Position numbers and translations under genes: made by a program. A stretch of DNA of 15,984 nt from JBHEPS01 sp046261635 (GTDB lineage Bacteria > Acidobacteriota > Thermoanaerobaculia > Gp7-AA8): assembly GCA_046261635.1 (NCBI GenBank), contig JBHEOL010000221.1:1-15984 (forward strand). Reading direction: 5' to 3'. Shown here one piece after another: positions 1-6,767 of this stretch. Positions within the stretch are counted from its first letter, which is position 1. Every line of letters starts with the position of its first letter. The notes under the pieces are model-generated. The model did not search any database. It was not told where the DNA came from and worked only from the letters and a program-made list of their open reading frames with translations.

Positions 1-732
1 CAGCATTCTGCAGTGGAGCGAACGGGTCGTGTCGGCGAAATCAGCGAAAACCGCAGCAGCGGCTTTGAGGCGCGGCATCGCGGCCGCGTACTCACCTTGA
101 TCGCTTAGTACCGAAGCGGCGATGTATTCGACCACGGCGACCGGGTGAGCGCTGACGAGCGATCGCTCGTACTCGGAGGTGGCCTGATCGACCGCCTGCA
201 GAGCGTCTCGGAATCTTCCGAGAATTCGCAGTGCATTCGCCCGTTCCTTGAAGATGTGACCGCGGTGCTCTGCCATAACGACCGTGGGGTAGGTCGACCA
301 ATCGATCCGTCGCGCGAGAGACTCCGCATCGTACGTCATCTGGAGCGACGCGGAAGGCGAACTGTCCTGCAACGTGTGTGCGACATCCAATGCTGCGGCG
401 AGGGTGCCGACAGTCGCCGGAGCGAACCTGAGGATTCCTGGCGCCTGGTCGACAGTTGCCAGGAGCCGGCTCTTGAGGTCCTGTGCCGCAACGGCTTCGT
501 CATCGAGGCGCGAGGACACCCCCTGGATTTCGGCGAGGCGGTGGTTCTCGCATCCAGGAAGCTGTGGACTCTCCTCCCGCCAGGTCGACTCCTCGGCCAA
601 CAGAGCCGTGAAGGTCCAGAACTCCTCCAGCGATTTCCTGCAGCGCAGGCAGCCGGCGAGATGAGGATCGCTGGCTGCGGGGTTCAGGGCCAGGTCGGCG
701 AGCGCTTCATCCGTGAGATGCTGGTTGGTCAT
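1..732 (-). CDS. Putative anti-sigma factor: zinc-finger (ZAS-like) plus TPR protein, partial at left edge
   Basis: This frame is open on the minus strand from the ATG at 732 to the window edge, giving 244 codons with no stop. Residues 24-31 read HLAGCLRC, an H-x3-C-x2-C motif like that of zinc-binding anti-sigma (ZAS, zf-HC2) domains. After a linker, residues about 162-195 and 199-232 look like tetratricopeptide repeats (for example ALRILGRFRDALQAVDQA and LSDQGEYAAAMPRLKAA). No membrane segment is visible in the part present, so it appears cytoplasmic so far. Its ATG overlaps the sigma-factor stop (ATGA), so the two are probably translationally coupled. From family knowledge, ZAS proteins bind and hold their cognate ECF sigma factor; that this one does so is inference from motif and position. 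The TPR part may receive the signal or bind a partner. The C-terminus lies outside the window. Confidence 0.8.
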   Translation of the reverse strand, partial: MTNQHLTDEALADLALNPAASDPHLAGCLRCRKSLEEFWTFTALLAEESTWREESPQLPGCENHRLAEIQGVSSRLDDEAVAAQDLKSRLLATVDQAPGILRFAPATVGTLAAALDVAHTLQDSSPSASLQMTYDAESLARRIDWSTYPTVVMAEHRGHIFKERANALRILGRFRDALQAVDQATSEYERSLVSAHPVAVVEYIAASVLSDQGEYAAAMPRLKAAAAVFADFADTTRSLHCRML

Positions 733-1262
733 GCTGTCTTCCCCCAGAGATGCCGCCACTCCTCCCAGGCTTTCCGGAGGCAGCGGGAGATGAGCTTTTC
801 GGCGTATCCCGGGCTCGTTCCCAGCGTCTCGGCCATCTCTCTCGCCGTCGCGCCTTGCCAGTAATGTAGTTCCAGTGTTTTCCTGCACTTTCGGTGCAGC
901 CCGCCCACGACCTGGCGCACCGTCATTCGCCGAGCCAGATCCTCGAGATCCGCATCGGGATTGGTGGTGGGATGGCAGGCGAGCGCCATTTCCAGATCGC
1001 AGTCGTGGTTCCCACCCCGGCTACGCCAATATTGGCGAGCCGCATTGCATGCTCCTCCAATCAACCACGCACGGGGATCACGAACCGTGGCCTGGACTCG
1101 GAGAAAGCTGACGAACACGTCCTGAACCAGTTCCTCGGCCACCGGCTCCGGAACGTTGAAGCGGCAGACGATCAGTCTTCGGAGAAAACCGAAGTGCTCC
1201 ACATAGATCTCGGAGAACGAGTCTGGGCGGGGCGGAACGTCCGATGTCGCGGCGAGAGTCAT
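729..1262 (-). CDS. ECF-type RNA polymerase sigma factor (sigma-70 family)
   Basis: This 177-residue protein has the two-domain layout of extracytoplasmic-function sigma factors. Region 2 spans about residues 15-80 (FSEIYVEHFGFLRRLI, then EELVQDVFVSFL and DPRAWLIGGACNAARQYWR). Region 4 spans about 115-168, with its helix-turn-helix near EMAETLGTSPGYAEKLISR. It would direct RNA polymerase to a small regulon; the stimulus and ECF group cannot be read from the sequence. The ATG at 1262 is preceded by AGGAG with 4 nt spacing, which supports this start. The stop overlaps the ATG of the downstream zinc-finger/TPR gene, the usual arrangement for a sigma factor and its regulator. It is divergent from the gene starting near 1391, and the 128-bp gap between them should hold its promoter. 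Confidence 0.93.
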   Translation of the reverse strand: MTLAATSDVPPRPDSFSEIYVEHFGFLRRLIVCRFNVPEPVAEELVQDVFVSFLRVQATVRDPRAWLIGGACNAARQYWRSRGGNHDCDLEMALACHPTTNPDADLEDLARRMTVRQVVGGLHRKCRKTLELHYWQGATAREMAETLGTSPGYAEKLISRCLRKAWEEWRHLWGKTA

Positions 1263-1318
1263 GAATCTCCTGAGTATGGCGGAAAACCGGGGAGAAGGTA
1301 AGCGCCATCCCCTCTCGC

Positions 1319-1348
1319 GACAAACTGGCCAGCTGGCGCGGCGTTTCC
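1319..1348 (-). promoter_or_regulatory. Possible promoter of the sigma-factor operon with internal palindrome
   Basis: On the minus strand, GGAAAC (1348-1343) resembles an ECF-type -35 element. Seventeen bases later comes GTTTGTC (1325-1319), a weak -10 candidate. Between them lies the perfect 10-bp palindrome GCCAGCTGGC (1328-1337). ECF sigma factors often transcribe their own operon, so this could be an autoregulated promoter, but the -10 part fits poorly. It rests on pattern matching alone. Confidence 0.2.
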
Positions 1349-1390
1349 AAAATAGGTTGGTGGTTTCTCTCTCGGGGGCGACTCCTTACC

Positions 1391-2032
1391 GTGATCAACC
1401 AAAATCCGAGCAGAAATCGCGCCTGGAACGAACGCGAAATGGCCAAGCCCGTCGATTCGGGCCGGCTTCGCCGACTCGGGATGGCGATTCTCTTTGCGTC
1501 GCCGGAAACCCGGATTGTCGAGATCGCGGTGATCGCGGATCCGCGGCAGCTCCTGCGCGGAGTGCTCATGACCGGCGGTGGAGAGGACTTCCCTCTCGAG
1601 GTGGAACGGAGTCATGTGCTCGTGCCGGGGGGCATCTCACTTCCGTGGAAATTCAGAATCGAGGGATTCGAGCCGACAGTCTATTCGGCCGCCGATCTCG
1701 CGATCTCGAGGCCGATCGTCATGAGACAACTGGGAACCGTCCGAGGAAAGCTCGACCGTCCGACTCCCTCCGGGGTAGAGCGTTTTACCTGGTTTCTCAG
1801 GCAACGGGTTCCTCCGTCCGTGACCGAGGTCCGGATCGAGGTCGACGAACAGGGGGGATTCGAGTTTCACCTGCCGGCGGGTCTCTACGAAGGCTCGGCG
1901 CTTGGGGAGAGCTGCGCATCGAAGATCCGTTCCCGAATCATGGTGAAGCCCGGCGGAGTCACCGATCTGGGCAGGATCGCCTGCGATTCGACTGGGAGTT
2001 CAGGCGGTCTGGGCGCGGAGCGCTCGCGATAA
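1391..2032 (+). CDS. Hypothetical protein, possible carboxypeptidase-regulatory-like (beta-sandwich) fold
   Basis: This 213-codon ORF has the G/C-rich third positions typical of real genes here. No enzyme motif is recognisable. The C-terminal half has alternating beta-type segments: a strand pair around residues 110-120 (LGTVRGKLDRP), then FEFHLPAGLYEGSA, then a VKPGGVTDLGRIAC ending. That order resembles carboxypeptidase regulatory-like domains, where a short strand, the phrase 'LPAG-Y' and a closing 'DLG-I' strand are common. This is a fold guess only. The start is uncertain: GTG at 1391 gives the longest product, while ATG at 1439 or 1481 are in-frame alternatives, and none has a strong ribosome site. 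No clear signal peptide is seen. The stop lies 13 bp before the protease gene on the same strand, so the two are probably co-transcribed. Confidence 0.6.
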   Translation: MINQNPSRNRAWNEREMAKPVDSGRLRRLGMAILFASPETRIVEIAVIADPRQLLRGVLMTGGGEDFPLEVERSHVLVPGGISLPWKFRIEGFEPTVYSAADLAISRPIVMRQLGTVRGKLDRPTPSGVERFTWFLRQRVPPSVTEVRIEVDEQGGFEFHLPAGLYEGSALGESCASKIRSRIMVKPGGVTDLGRIACDSTGSSGGLGAERSR

Positions 2033-2045
2033 GATTCGAATCGGC

Positions 2046-3701
2046 GTGCGATTCTCCGTCGACCGAACCGATCTCCGGCTTCTCGCTCTGGCGCTGCCGG
2101 CGGGGGTGTTCTTTTTTTTCTTTCTCGGGTCGCTCTGGCCGCTCACGCCGATCGACGTCAACAAGAGAAAGCCTGGGCTCGAGGCGGAAGCGCGGTCATT
2201 TCTGGCCGGGCGCGGGATCGACCTCGAGGGGTACGCCGCGGCGAGCAGCCTGCGCGTCGACGAGGACCTTCTCGAATATCTCCAACGGGCCTTCGGTGCG
2301 GAGCGGGCCCGCGAAGAGATCGCGCGGTCGATCGTCTATCGCTACGTCGTGCAGTTCAAGAAGAGAGGCGATCCGGATTGGGTGTACGCCTCGATCGACC
2401 CGAACGGCGGAGTCGCCGGTTGGGGGAGAACCGTGCAGAACGACGCGCCCGGCGCGGCCCTCGGCGAGAACGCGGCTCGCGCGCTCGCGCACGAGGCGGC
2501 CCGGGAGCTCGGCATCGATCTCCGCTCCTGGGAGGAGCGCGCCACGGGAACGACCGAGCGTCCCAGCCGCCGCGATCACCGGTTCGTCTGGGAGCGGGAG
2601 ATCTCGACCGTTCCGGAATTGCGCGAGCGCCTCTGGATCGACGTCGGCGGGGACGAGGTCATCGCCGCGGATCGCCGGCTCGTCGTTCCCGACGCGGCGG
2701 GGAGGGATGCACGGCGCCGGATGGCACCGACGATCGCAGTTCAGGTCGCGGGGGCGTTGCTGGTGGCGGTCGCCGGACTCGGAGCCCTGGTCGTGTTCCT
2801 CACGAGGCTCAGCCGCGGCGGGATCGCGCTCCGTCCGGCCGCGACGCTCGTCAGCGTCATCGGGCTGTCGTTCCTGCTGATTCAGGCCCTCCGTCCTGCG
2901 GAGCTTCTTCGCGAATGGGAGCCTCTATGGCCCCGCTGGATCGCCTCGTTTCAGAGTCTCGCTCTGTCGGCGGCAAGCGGGGCGTGGGTTGCGTTCGCTC
3001 TGTTCGTCGTCGTCGCGGCGGGCGACGCGCTCGATCGCGAGTCGGGTGCGGGGAGAGGCTCCTCGCTCTGGACGGCTGCGAGAGGGAAGCTGATGGAGCC
3101 CGCCGTGGGGCGCGCCTCGATTCGAGGCTTTCTGGTTGGACTCCTCAGCGGGGCCGCCATGACCGCGGCGGTGCTGACTCTCGAAATCGTTGCCGGGGGT
3201 TGGACGCCGATCCAGCCTCAGGGTTTTTTCTTCTACGCCCTCAACTCGAGCGCCCCGGCTCTTTCTACGCTGATCTTCTTTCTGATGGTGGCGCTCGTCG
3301 AGGAGCTCGGCTACCGGTTTTTTGCCGGCACCTGGCTTCTCGAGCTCACCGGGATGCGATGGATCGCGATTGTCGTGCCCGCTGTCCTGTACGGGGCCAC
3401 GCACACGGGGCTGCGCTTCCTTCCCCCGGGCGAGCCGTTCTGGGGAAGAGCCTTCGCTCTCACTCTGGTGGGTTGCGTCTGGGGATGGGCCTTTTTCCGC
3501 TTCGACGCGCTCACGGTCGTGCTGTCGCATTTCACGGCCGACCTCTTCATCTTCAACTGGCCTCGTCTGGCCAGCGGCGACCCCGATCTCGTGCTGCGGG
3601 GAGGTCTGACGATCCTCGTGCCGCTTCTTCCCGGAATCCTATGGATGATTTCCGGCCGACGAGAGACCGCGGGCGGAGAGAATCCAGAGGCGTTATCCTG
3701 A
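2046..3701 (+). CDS. CPBP-family (CAAX protease/Abi type) intramembrane metalloprotease with large extracytoplasmic N-terminal domain
   Basis: This 551-residue membrane protein carries the CPBP (Abi, CAAX prenyl protease-like) core near its C-terminus. The E-E-x-x-x-R motif is E419-E420-LGY-R424, a first histidine is H453 (GATHTG), and a second is H495 (LSHFTADL). In this family the glutamates and histidines bind the catalytic metal inside the membrane. A first hydrophobic segment lies at about residues 11-30. It is followed by some 190 mostly polar residues that probably lie outside the cytoplasm, then several further hydrophobic segments from about 226. That N-terminal domain makes it about twice the length of a minimal CPBP protein. 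The GTG at 2046 is chosen because it directly precedes the first membrane segment; no good Shine-Dalgarno is visible. The substrate is unknown. It is probably co-transcribed with the upstream gene and converges on the HEAT gene, 40 bp away. Confidence 0.93.
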   Translation: MRFSVDRTDLRLLALALPAGVFFFFFLGSLWPLTPIDVNKRKPGLEAEARSFLAGRGIDLEGYAAASSLRVDEDLLEYLQRAFGAERAREEIARSIVYRYVVQFKKRGDPDWVYASIDPNGGVAGWGRTVQNDAPGAALGENAARALAHEAARELGIDLRSWEERATGTTERPSRRDHRFVWEREISTVPELRERLWIDVGGDEVIAADRRLVVPDAAGRDARRRMAPTIAVQVAGALLVAVAGLGALVVFLTRLSRGGIALRPAATLVSVIGLSFLLIQALRPAELLREWEPLWPRWIASFQSLALSAASGAWVAFALFVVVAAGDALDRESGAGRGSSLWTAARGKLMEPAVGRASIRGFLVGLLSGAAMTAAVLTLEIVAGGWTPIQPQGFFFYALNSSAPALSTLIFFLMVALVEELGYRFFAGTWLLELTGMRWIAIVVPAVLYGATHTGLRFLPPGEPFWGRAFALTLVGCVWGWAFFRFDALTVVLSHFTADLFIFNWPRLASGDPDLVLRGGLTILVPLLPGILWMISGRRETAGGENPEALS

Positions 3702-3741
3702 GTTGAACCACGGCGCCGGCGCTGAAGCCGGGGAAGAAACG

Positions 3742-4542
3742 TCAGTTTTCCTCTTCTTCCTCGCCGGACTCGTCGTCCTCCTCCTCGGGATCCGGATCCA
3801 TCTCCCAGATCGCGAGTTCGTCGAGAGCTTCCTCGGCGGCGGCCGCGACGTCCTTCTCGCTGGACTGCTTCAGAGCCTCGAGCAGCTCGCGGCAGTCGGG
3901 ATCGACCGGGGGAAGGGAGAGAATCGAAGCGATTCGGAGGTCGCGCTCGGTCGTGGCCGAGCGCGCGAGCTTCCGTAGGGTCGGCCCGGCCTCCTTGAGG
4001 CTTCGGAGCCCCGCCGCGCGAACCGCCTCGAAGCGAAGGTCTCCCTCGCCACTTTCGACGAGCTGCAGGATCTCCTTGTCGAAGCCGTGGTGGTAACCCA
4101 TCGAGAAAATGGCGGTCAGCCTCCAGTCCCGCTCGCCCGATGCGAAGTCACGACGGATGGCGTCCTTCTGCCACGGCTGTGGATCGCGGACCAGGACTTC
4201 CAGGGCTCGCCTCCGGACGATGGTCGGCTGGGCCTGATCCTCATAGATCACGCGAAGCCGGCGGACCATCGACTCGAAAACGCCTTTCGAAACGGAGGGA
4301 AGGAGCTCGGGGCCGAAACCGAAGTCTTCTTCATAGTCGGTTCCGCACTCGTCGATGATCGGGCCGAACGCGACGATCACGTCGGCCCGGATGTTCTCGT
4401 CCTGGTCGCTTTCTGCGATGGCGAGCAATTTCTCGGCGGTGGCATCGTCCATGTCGAGGGCGAGCTCTTCGAGCGTCTGCTGTCGGCGCTCGGGATTGGA
4501 GCCGAGCAGCGTGGCGGTCGGAAAGTGGGTCTTGGTCACCAT
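3742..4542 (-). CDS. HEAT-repeat protein with acidic C-terminal tail
   Basis: The 266-residue protein consists mostly of paired amphipathic helices in the HEAT-repeat style. Examples are RADVIVAFGPI (about 52-62), VRRRALEVLVRD (109-120), DWRLTAIFSMGY (139-150), LRFEAVRAAGLRSL (169-182) and RDLRIASILSL (200-210). It has no signal peptide, membrane segment or catalytic motif. The last 20 or so residues are almost all D and E, a disordered acidic tail. HEAT solenoids normally act as protein-binding scaffolds; the partner here is unknown. The ATG at 4542 follows GAGGTGA at good spacing. It lies 41 bp after a small exported-protein gene on the same strand, so the two may form an operon. The 3' end converges with the CPBP protease gene. 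Confidence 0.85.
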   Translation of the reverse strand: MVTKTHFPTATLLGSNPERRQQTLEELALDMDDATAEKLLAIAESDQDENIRADVIVAFGPIIDECGTDYEEDFGFGPELLPSVSKGVFESMVRRLRVIYEDQAQPTIVRRRALEVLVRDPQPWQKDAIRRDFASGERDWRLTAIFSMGYHHGFDKEILQLVESGEGDLRFEAVRAAGLRSLKEAGPTLRKLARSATTERDLRIASILSLPPVDPDCRELLEALKQSSEKDVAAAAEEALDELAIWEMDPDPEEEDDESGEEEEEN

Positions 4543-4583
4543 GTCACCTCACGAAGGTAGGGCCATGTCGGAAATCCGGAGAT

Positions 4584-4775
4584 TTACTTCGCGGCGTCCG
4601 CCTGCATCGATCGGAGGCTGGCCTCCAGAATGTCGGTGAATTCCTGCGGCACATTTTCTCGCGCGATGGTCTGGGTGACCGAGGCCGACTGGCTGATCGT
4701 GGGCAGCTCGACCTGGGCGTAAGCGGGAAGTGCGAAGAGGAGCGAGAGAACGAAAACCATACCGATCGTTCGCAT
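4584..4775 (-). CDS. Small exported protein of unknown function
   Basis: This 63-residue ORF begins with a clear Sec signal peptide: a short basic start (MRT), a hydrophobic core (about residues 5-17, MVFVLSLLFALPA) and an AYAQ cleavage site after residue 20. The mature part would be only about 43 residues (VELPTISQ at its start), with no cysteines or known motif. The ATG at 4775 is preceded by AGGAG with 7 nt spacing, which supports expression. It lies upstream of the HEAT-repeat gene on the same strand. The function is unknown; it could be a small periplasmic or secreted factor. The signal peptide and ribosome site are the main support for calling so short an ORF real. Confidence 0.7.
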   Translation of the reverse strand: MRTIGMVFVLSLLFALPAYAQVELPTISQSASVTQTIARENVPQEFTDILEASLRSMQADAAK

Positions 4776-4808
4776 GACGAATCTCCTGATTGATTTCGGT
4801 TGCCGGCG

Positions 4809-4814
4809 ATTCTA
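4809..4814 (-). promoter_or_regulatory. Possible -10 element for the small exported protein gene
   Basis: Reading the minus strand, TAGAAT matches the TATAAT consensus at five of six positions and lies about 34 bases before the ATG at 4775. The best -35 (CGGACG at 18-bp spacing) is weak. The gap is shared with the divergent ORF starting at 4840. Confidence 0.22.
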
Positions 4815-4839
4815 ACCCGGATGAGATGATGGCGTCCGC

Positions 4840-5070
4840 ATGCGCGTGACGAATGTCCACGAGAGAACCCTTGCGGCGCCCCCCGAGGCGGTCGGAAAGC
4901 TGATCGACTCGCTCGCCTCGGACCATGATGGTATCTGGCCGCGCGGGTGGCCCCGCATGCGCCTCGATCGCCCCCTGGGCGCCGGCGCCCGGGGCGGCCA
5001 CGGGCCGATCCGCTACCACGTCGAGGCATTCATCCCCGGCGAATCGATTCGCTTTAGACCGGATCGCTGA
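4840..5070 (+). CDS. Truncated SRPBCC-like protein (possible gene remnant)
   Basis: The 76-residue product resembles the N-terminal half of SRPBCC-superfamily proteins: VTNVHERTLAAPPEAV, then a loop rich in W, P and R (DGIWPRGWPRMRLDRP), GGHGPIRYHVEAF and GESIRF. From memory, full-length relatives are roughly 140-170 residues and continue past this last strand to complete the helix-grip fold. Here a TGA follows FRPDR, so the ligand-binding half is missing. Its last 17 bases overlap the end of the opposite-strand gene at 5054-5464. The ATG at 4840 has no strong Shine-Dalgarno. It may be a decayed remnant left by a deletion or rearrangement, or a genuine short protein; a remnant seems more likely. 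The family call is from recall of the motif and was not searched. Confidence 0.5.
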   Translation: MRVTNVHERTLAAPPEAVGKLIDSLASDHDGIWPRGWPRMRLDRPLGAGARGGHGPIRYHVEAFIPGESIRFRPDR

Positions 5071-5464
5071 GCCGGAATCGGGCGATCTTCCTCGCGTCGG
5101 ATTCGCGCATCCGGCGGCGGGAGTACCGAGCGAGCTCCCACGAGAAAACGAGGAGAACGAACCAGAGGGGAAGAGCGGCGGACGCATGTTCGAGGACGAG
5201 TGACGAGGAGAGCGCCGGCGCGCCCGTGGGTGAGGTGGATGTGAGCGCGTGGCGCGCGTACGTCGTCCGGTCCCGCCCGAGCATCTCCGCCACCACACTC
5301 GGTGGAACGGCCAGGGCCGCAAAGATCCGCTGCTCGTTCTCGATCCGGCGTTCCAGGCCCGCCGGGACTTCGGCGACGAGGTCGTGATGGAGGATCGCCG
5401 GAGCCACAGAAACGAGGGCCGCAAGAAGAAAGAGGATGGACCAGGGGGCAAATCGGGTGCGCAC
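5054..5464 (-). CDS. Hypothetical membrane protein with two transmembrane segments
   Basis: The 136-residue ORF begins with a hydrophobic segment (about residues 7-25, PWSILFLLAALVSVAPAIL) and has a second one at about 96-113 (ALPLWFVLLVFSWELARY). A polar segment of about 70 residues lies between them, probably outside the membrane. A strongly basic tail (RRRMRESDARK) probably faces the cytoplasm under the positive-inside rule. No known domain is recognised. The start is a GTG at 5464 without a clear ribosome site; it is chosen because it directly precedes the first hydrophobic stretch. It is divergent from the alkaline phosphatase gene (180-bp gap), and its 3' end overlaps the truncated SRPBCC-like ORF by 17 bp. 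Third codon positions are G/C-rich, supporting a real gene. Confidence 0.62.
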   Translation of the reverse strand: MRTRFAPWSILFLLAALVSVAPAILHHDLVAEVPAGLERRIENEQRIFAALAVPPSVVAEMLGRDRTTYARHALTSTSPTGAPALSSSLVLEHASAALPLWFVLLVFSWELARYSRRRMRESDARKIARFRLSDPV

Positions 5465-5489
5465 GGAGGGAGACTAATGGAAGTGGGCC

Positions 5490-5512
5490 GCCTGCTTTGT
5501 GAGCAGGCTCAC
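5490..5512. promoter_or_regulatory. Two overlapping inverted repeats between divergent genes (operator-like)
   Basis: GTGAGCAGGCTCAC (5499-5512) is a perfect 6-bp inverted repeat with a 2-bp spacer, the size of a typical dimeric repressor site. Overlapping it, GCCTGCT (5490-5496) pairs perfectly with AGCAGGC (5502-5508) around a 5-nt loop. The site lies in the 180-bp gap between the membrane-protein gene (-) and the alkaline phosphatase gene (+). No T-run follows on either strand, so a terminator is unlikely. Confidence 0.35.
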
Positions 5513-5529
5513 CCTTCGCGGACGGATCT

Positions 5530-5561
5530 TTGACGCGACGGATTCCCAGTTTGGATATGAT
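5530..5561 (+). promoter_or_regulatory. Weak promoter candidate for the alkaline phosphatase gene
   Basis: TTGACG (5530-5535) is a good -35 box and TATGAT (5556-5561) a good -10 box, but the 20-bp spacer is longer than the usual 16-18. It lies about 85 bases before the ATG at 5645 and 17 bp after the inverted repeat at 5499-5512. Confidence 0.22.
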
Positions 5562-5644
5562 CCGCCTCAGCCGCGTGGGGACACGCGACCCACGCCCCCC
5601 GGACTTCCTCAGCGGACGAGCCTCCGCCAAAAGCGAGATTCCCA

Positions 5645-6754
5645 ATGAAGAAAACCGCGCTCGCCGTCTCCACCGTTCTCCTTCTCGTCTCCGGGTGCAT
5701 TCATGTCTCGGACCGGCGAACCGTCGCGGCTCCCGATCCGGGCGCGACTGCAGCTCGCGCGAGCGTGGTGGCCCCGGCTCCGAGGAACATCATCCTGATC
5801 GTTTCGGACGGCTTTGGGTTCGCCCACCTCACCACCGCGAATCTCATCCTCGGAGACGCGTTCCGTTTGCGGACGATGCCGGTCGCGGGGATCGTGCAAA
5901 CGCGCTCGGCCGACTCGCTGGTGACCGACTCCGCGGCCGCCGCTTCGGCCATGGCGACCGGATACAAGGCGAACAATCGAGTGATCAGCATCGATCCCTC
6001 CGGAACGGCGCGGCCGACGGTGCTGGAGCGGGCCGAGAAGCTCGGAAAGGCGACGGGCGTCATTACGACGACGGGGTTCTGGGATGCGACCCCGGCTGCA
6101 TTTGCAGCGCATTCGCCGAGTCGATACGAAGCCGAGGACATCGCGACTCAGATGCTTGGAGCGGGGATGGAGTTCGTCGCCGGGACGGGAGTCGAGAACT
6201 TCGGAGTGGAGGGTCGCCTGAGGGTCGAGGACGTGGCGTCAATGTCCCGCTACGACCTCGTCCGGACGCGCGCGGAGCTCGAGGCCGCGACCGGCGATCG
6301 TACGCTGGTCGTTCTTCCGGGGACCGTGAACGACGTCGAGTCTTCAGAGAGCCCCCTGGCGGTTCTGGCCGGCAAGGCGATCGATCTACTGTCCCGCGAC
6401 GCCGACGGGTTCTTCCTTCTCATCGAGAACGAAGGGACCGATTCGGCCAGCCACTCGAATGCGACGGAAGACGTGCTTTCGAGCATCCGTGCGCTGAACC
6501 GCACGGCAGGCGTGGCGCTCGACTGGGCGGCCCGCAACGGGGACACGCTCGTGATCGTGACTTCGGATCACGAGACGGGCGGCATGCAGCTCTACACGAA
6601 CGCCGCCGGACAGCTCGAGATCCGCTGGGGGACGAAGGGGCACACCGGCGGCGACGTTCCGCTTCTCGCGTGGGGTCCGGGCTCGGAGGCTTTCGCGGGG
6701 ATCCTCGACAACACGGATATCGCGAAAAAGATCTTTGGCTTCTGGGGACGGTGA
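5645..6754 (+). CDS. Alkaline phosphatase (PhoA family), predicted lipoprotein
   Basis: The 369-residue protein has a lipoprotein signal peptide ending in LVSG-C18, so it is probably lipid-anchored outside the cytoplasmic membrane. The active-site order of PhoA-type alkaline phosphatases is complete. The first metal ligand is D55 (VSDGFGF) and the nucleophile is S96 in TDSAAAASAMATG. A DATPAAFAAH segment matches the family's conserved DATPAA stretch. Metal ligands follow as E261-D266-H270 (ENEGTDSASH), D308-H309 (TSDHETGG) and H333 (GHTGGDVP). It would hydrolyse phosphomonoesters to release phosphate. It is shorter than E. coli PhoA (471 residues with its signal peptide), suggesting trimmed surface regions, but the core is intact. 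It stands alone and converges on ppc with a 13-bp gap. No Pho box was recognised, so phosphate control is not shown. Confidence 0.93.
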   Translation: MKKTALAVSTVLLLVSGCIHVSDRRTVAAPDPGATAARASVVAPAPRNIILIVSDGFGFAHLTTANLILGDAFRLRTMPVAGIVQTRSADSLVTDSAAAASAMATGYKANNRVISIDPSGTARPTVLERAEKLGKATGVITTTGFWDATPAAFAAHSPSRYEAEDIATQMLGAGMEFVAGTGVENFGVEGRLRVEDVASMSRYDLVRTRAELEAATGDRTLVVLPGTVNDVESSESPLAVLAGKAIDLLSRDADGFFLLIENEGTDSASHSNATEDVLSSIRALNRTAGVALDWAARNGDTLVIVTSDHETGGMQLYTNAAGQLEIRWGTKGHTGGDVPLLAWGPGSEAFAGILDNTDIAKKIFGFWGR

Positions 6755-6767
6755 GGGGAGCTCCGGC

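Noticed and set aside
145..864. 239-codon plus-strand frame opposite the anti-sigma and sigma genes
   Set aside because: The minus strand holds a ZAS motif, TPRs and a full sigma factor, so this is a shadow.
1261..2880. 539-codon plus-strand frame across the start of the CPBP protease
   Set aside because: It is a serine/arginine-rich shadow of the two real genes there, which have domain-like sequence in another frame.
2378..3706. 442-codon frame overlapping the CPBP gene in another frame
   Set aside because: It is extremely arginine- and glycine-rich, while the overlapping frame carries the EExxxR and histidine motifs.
3711..3731. Hairpin between the CPBP and HEAT genes as a terminator
   Set aside because: The stem (CCGGC/GCCGG) is only 5 bp and no T-run follows on either strand.
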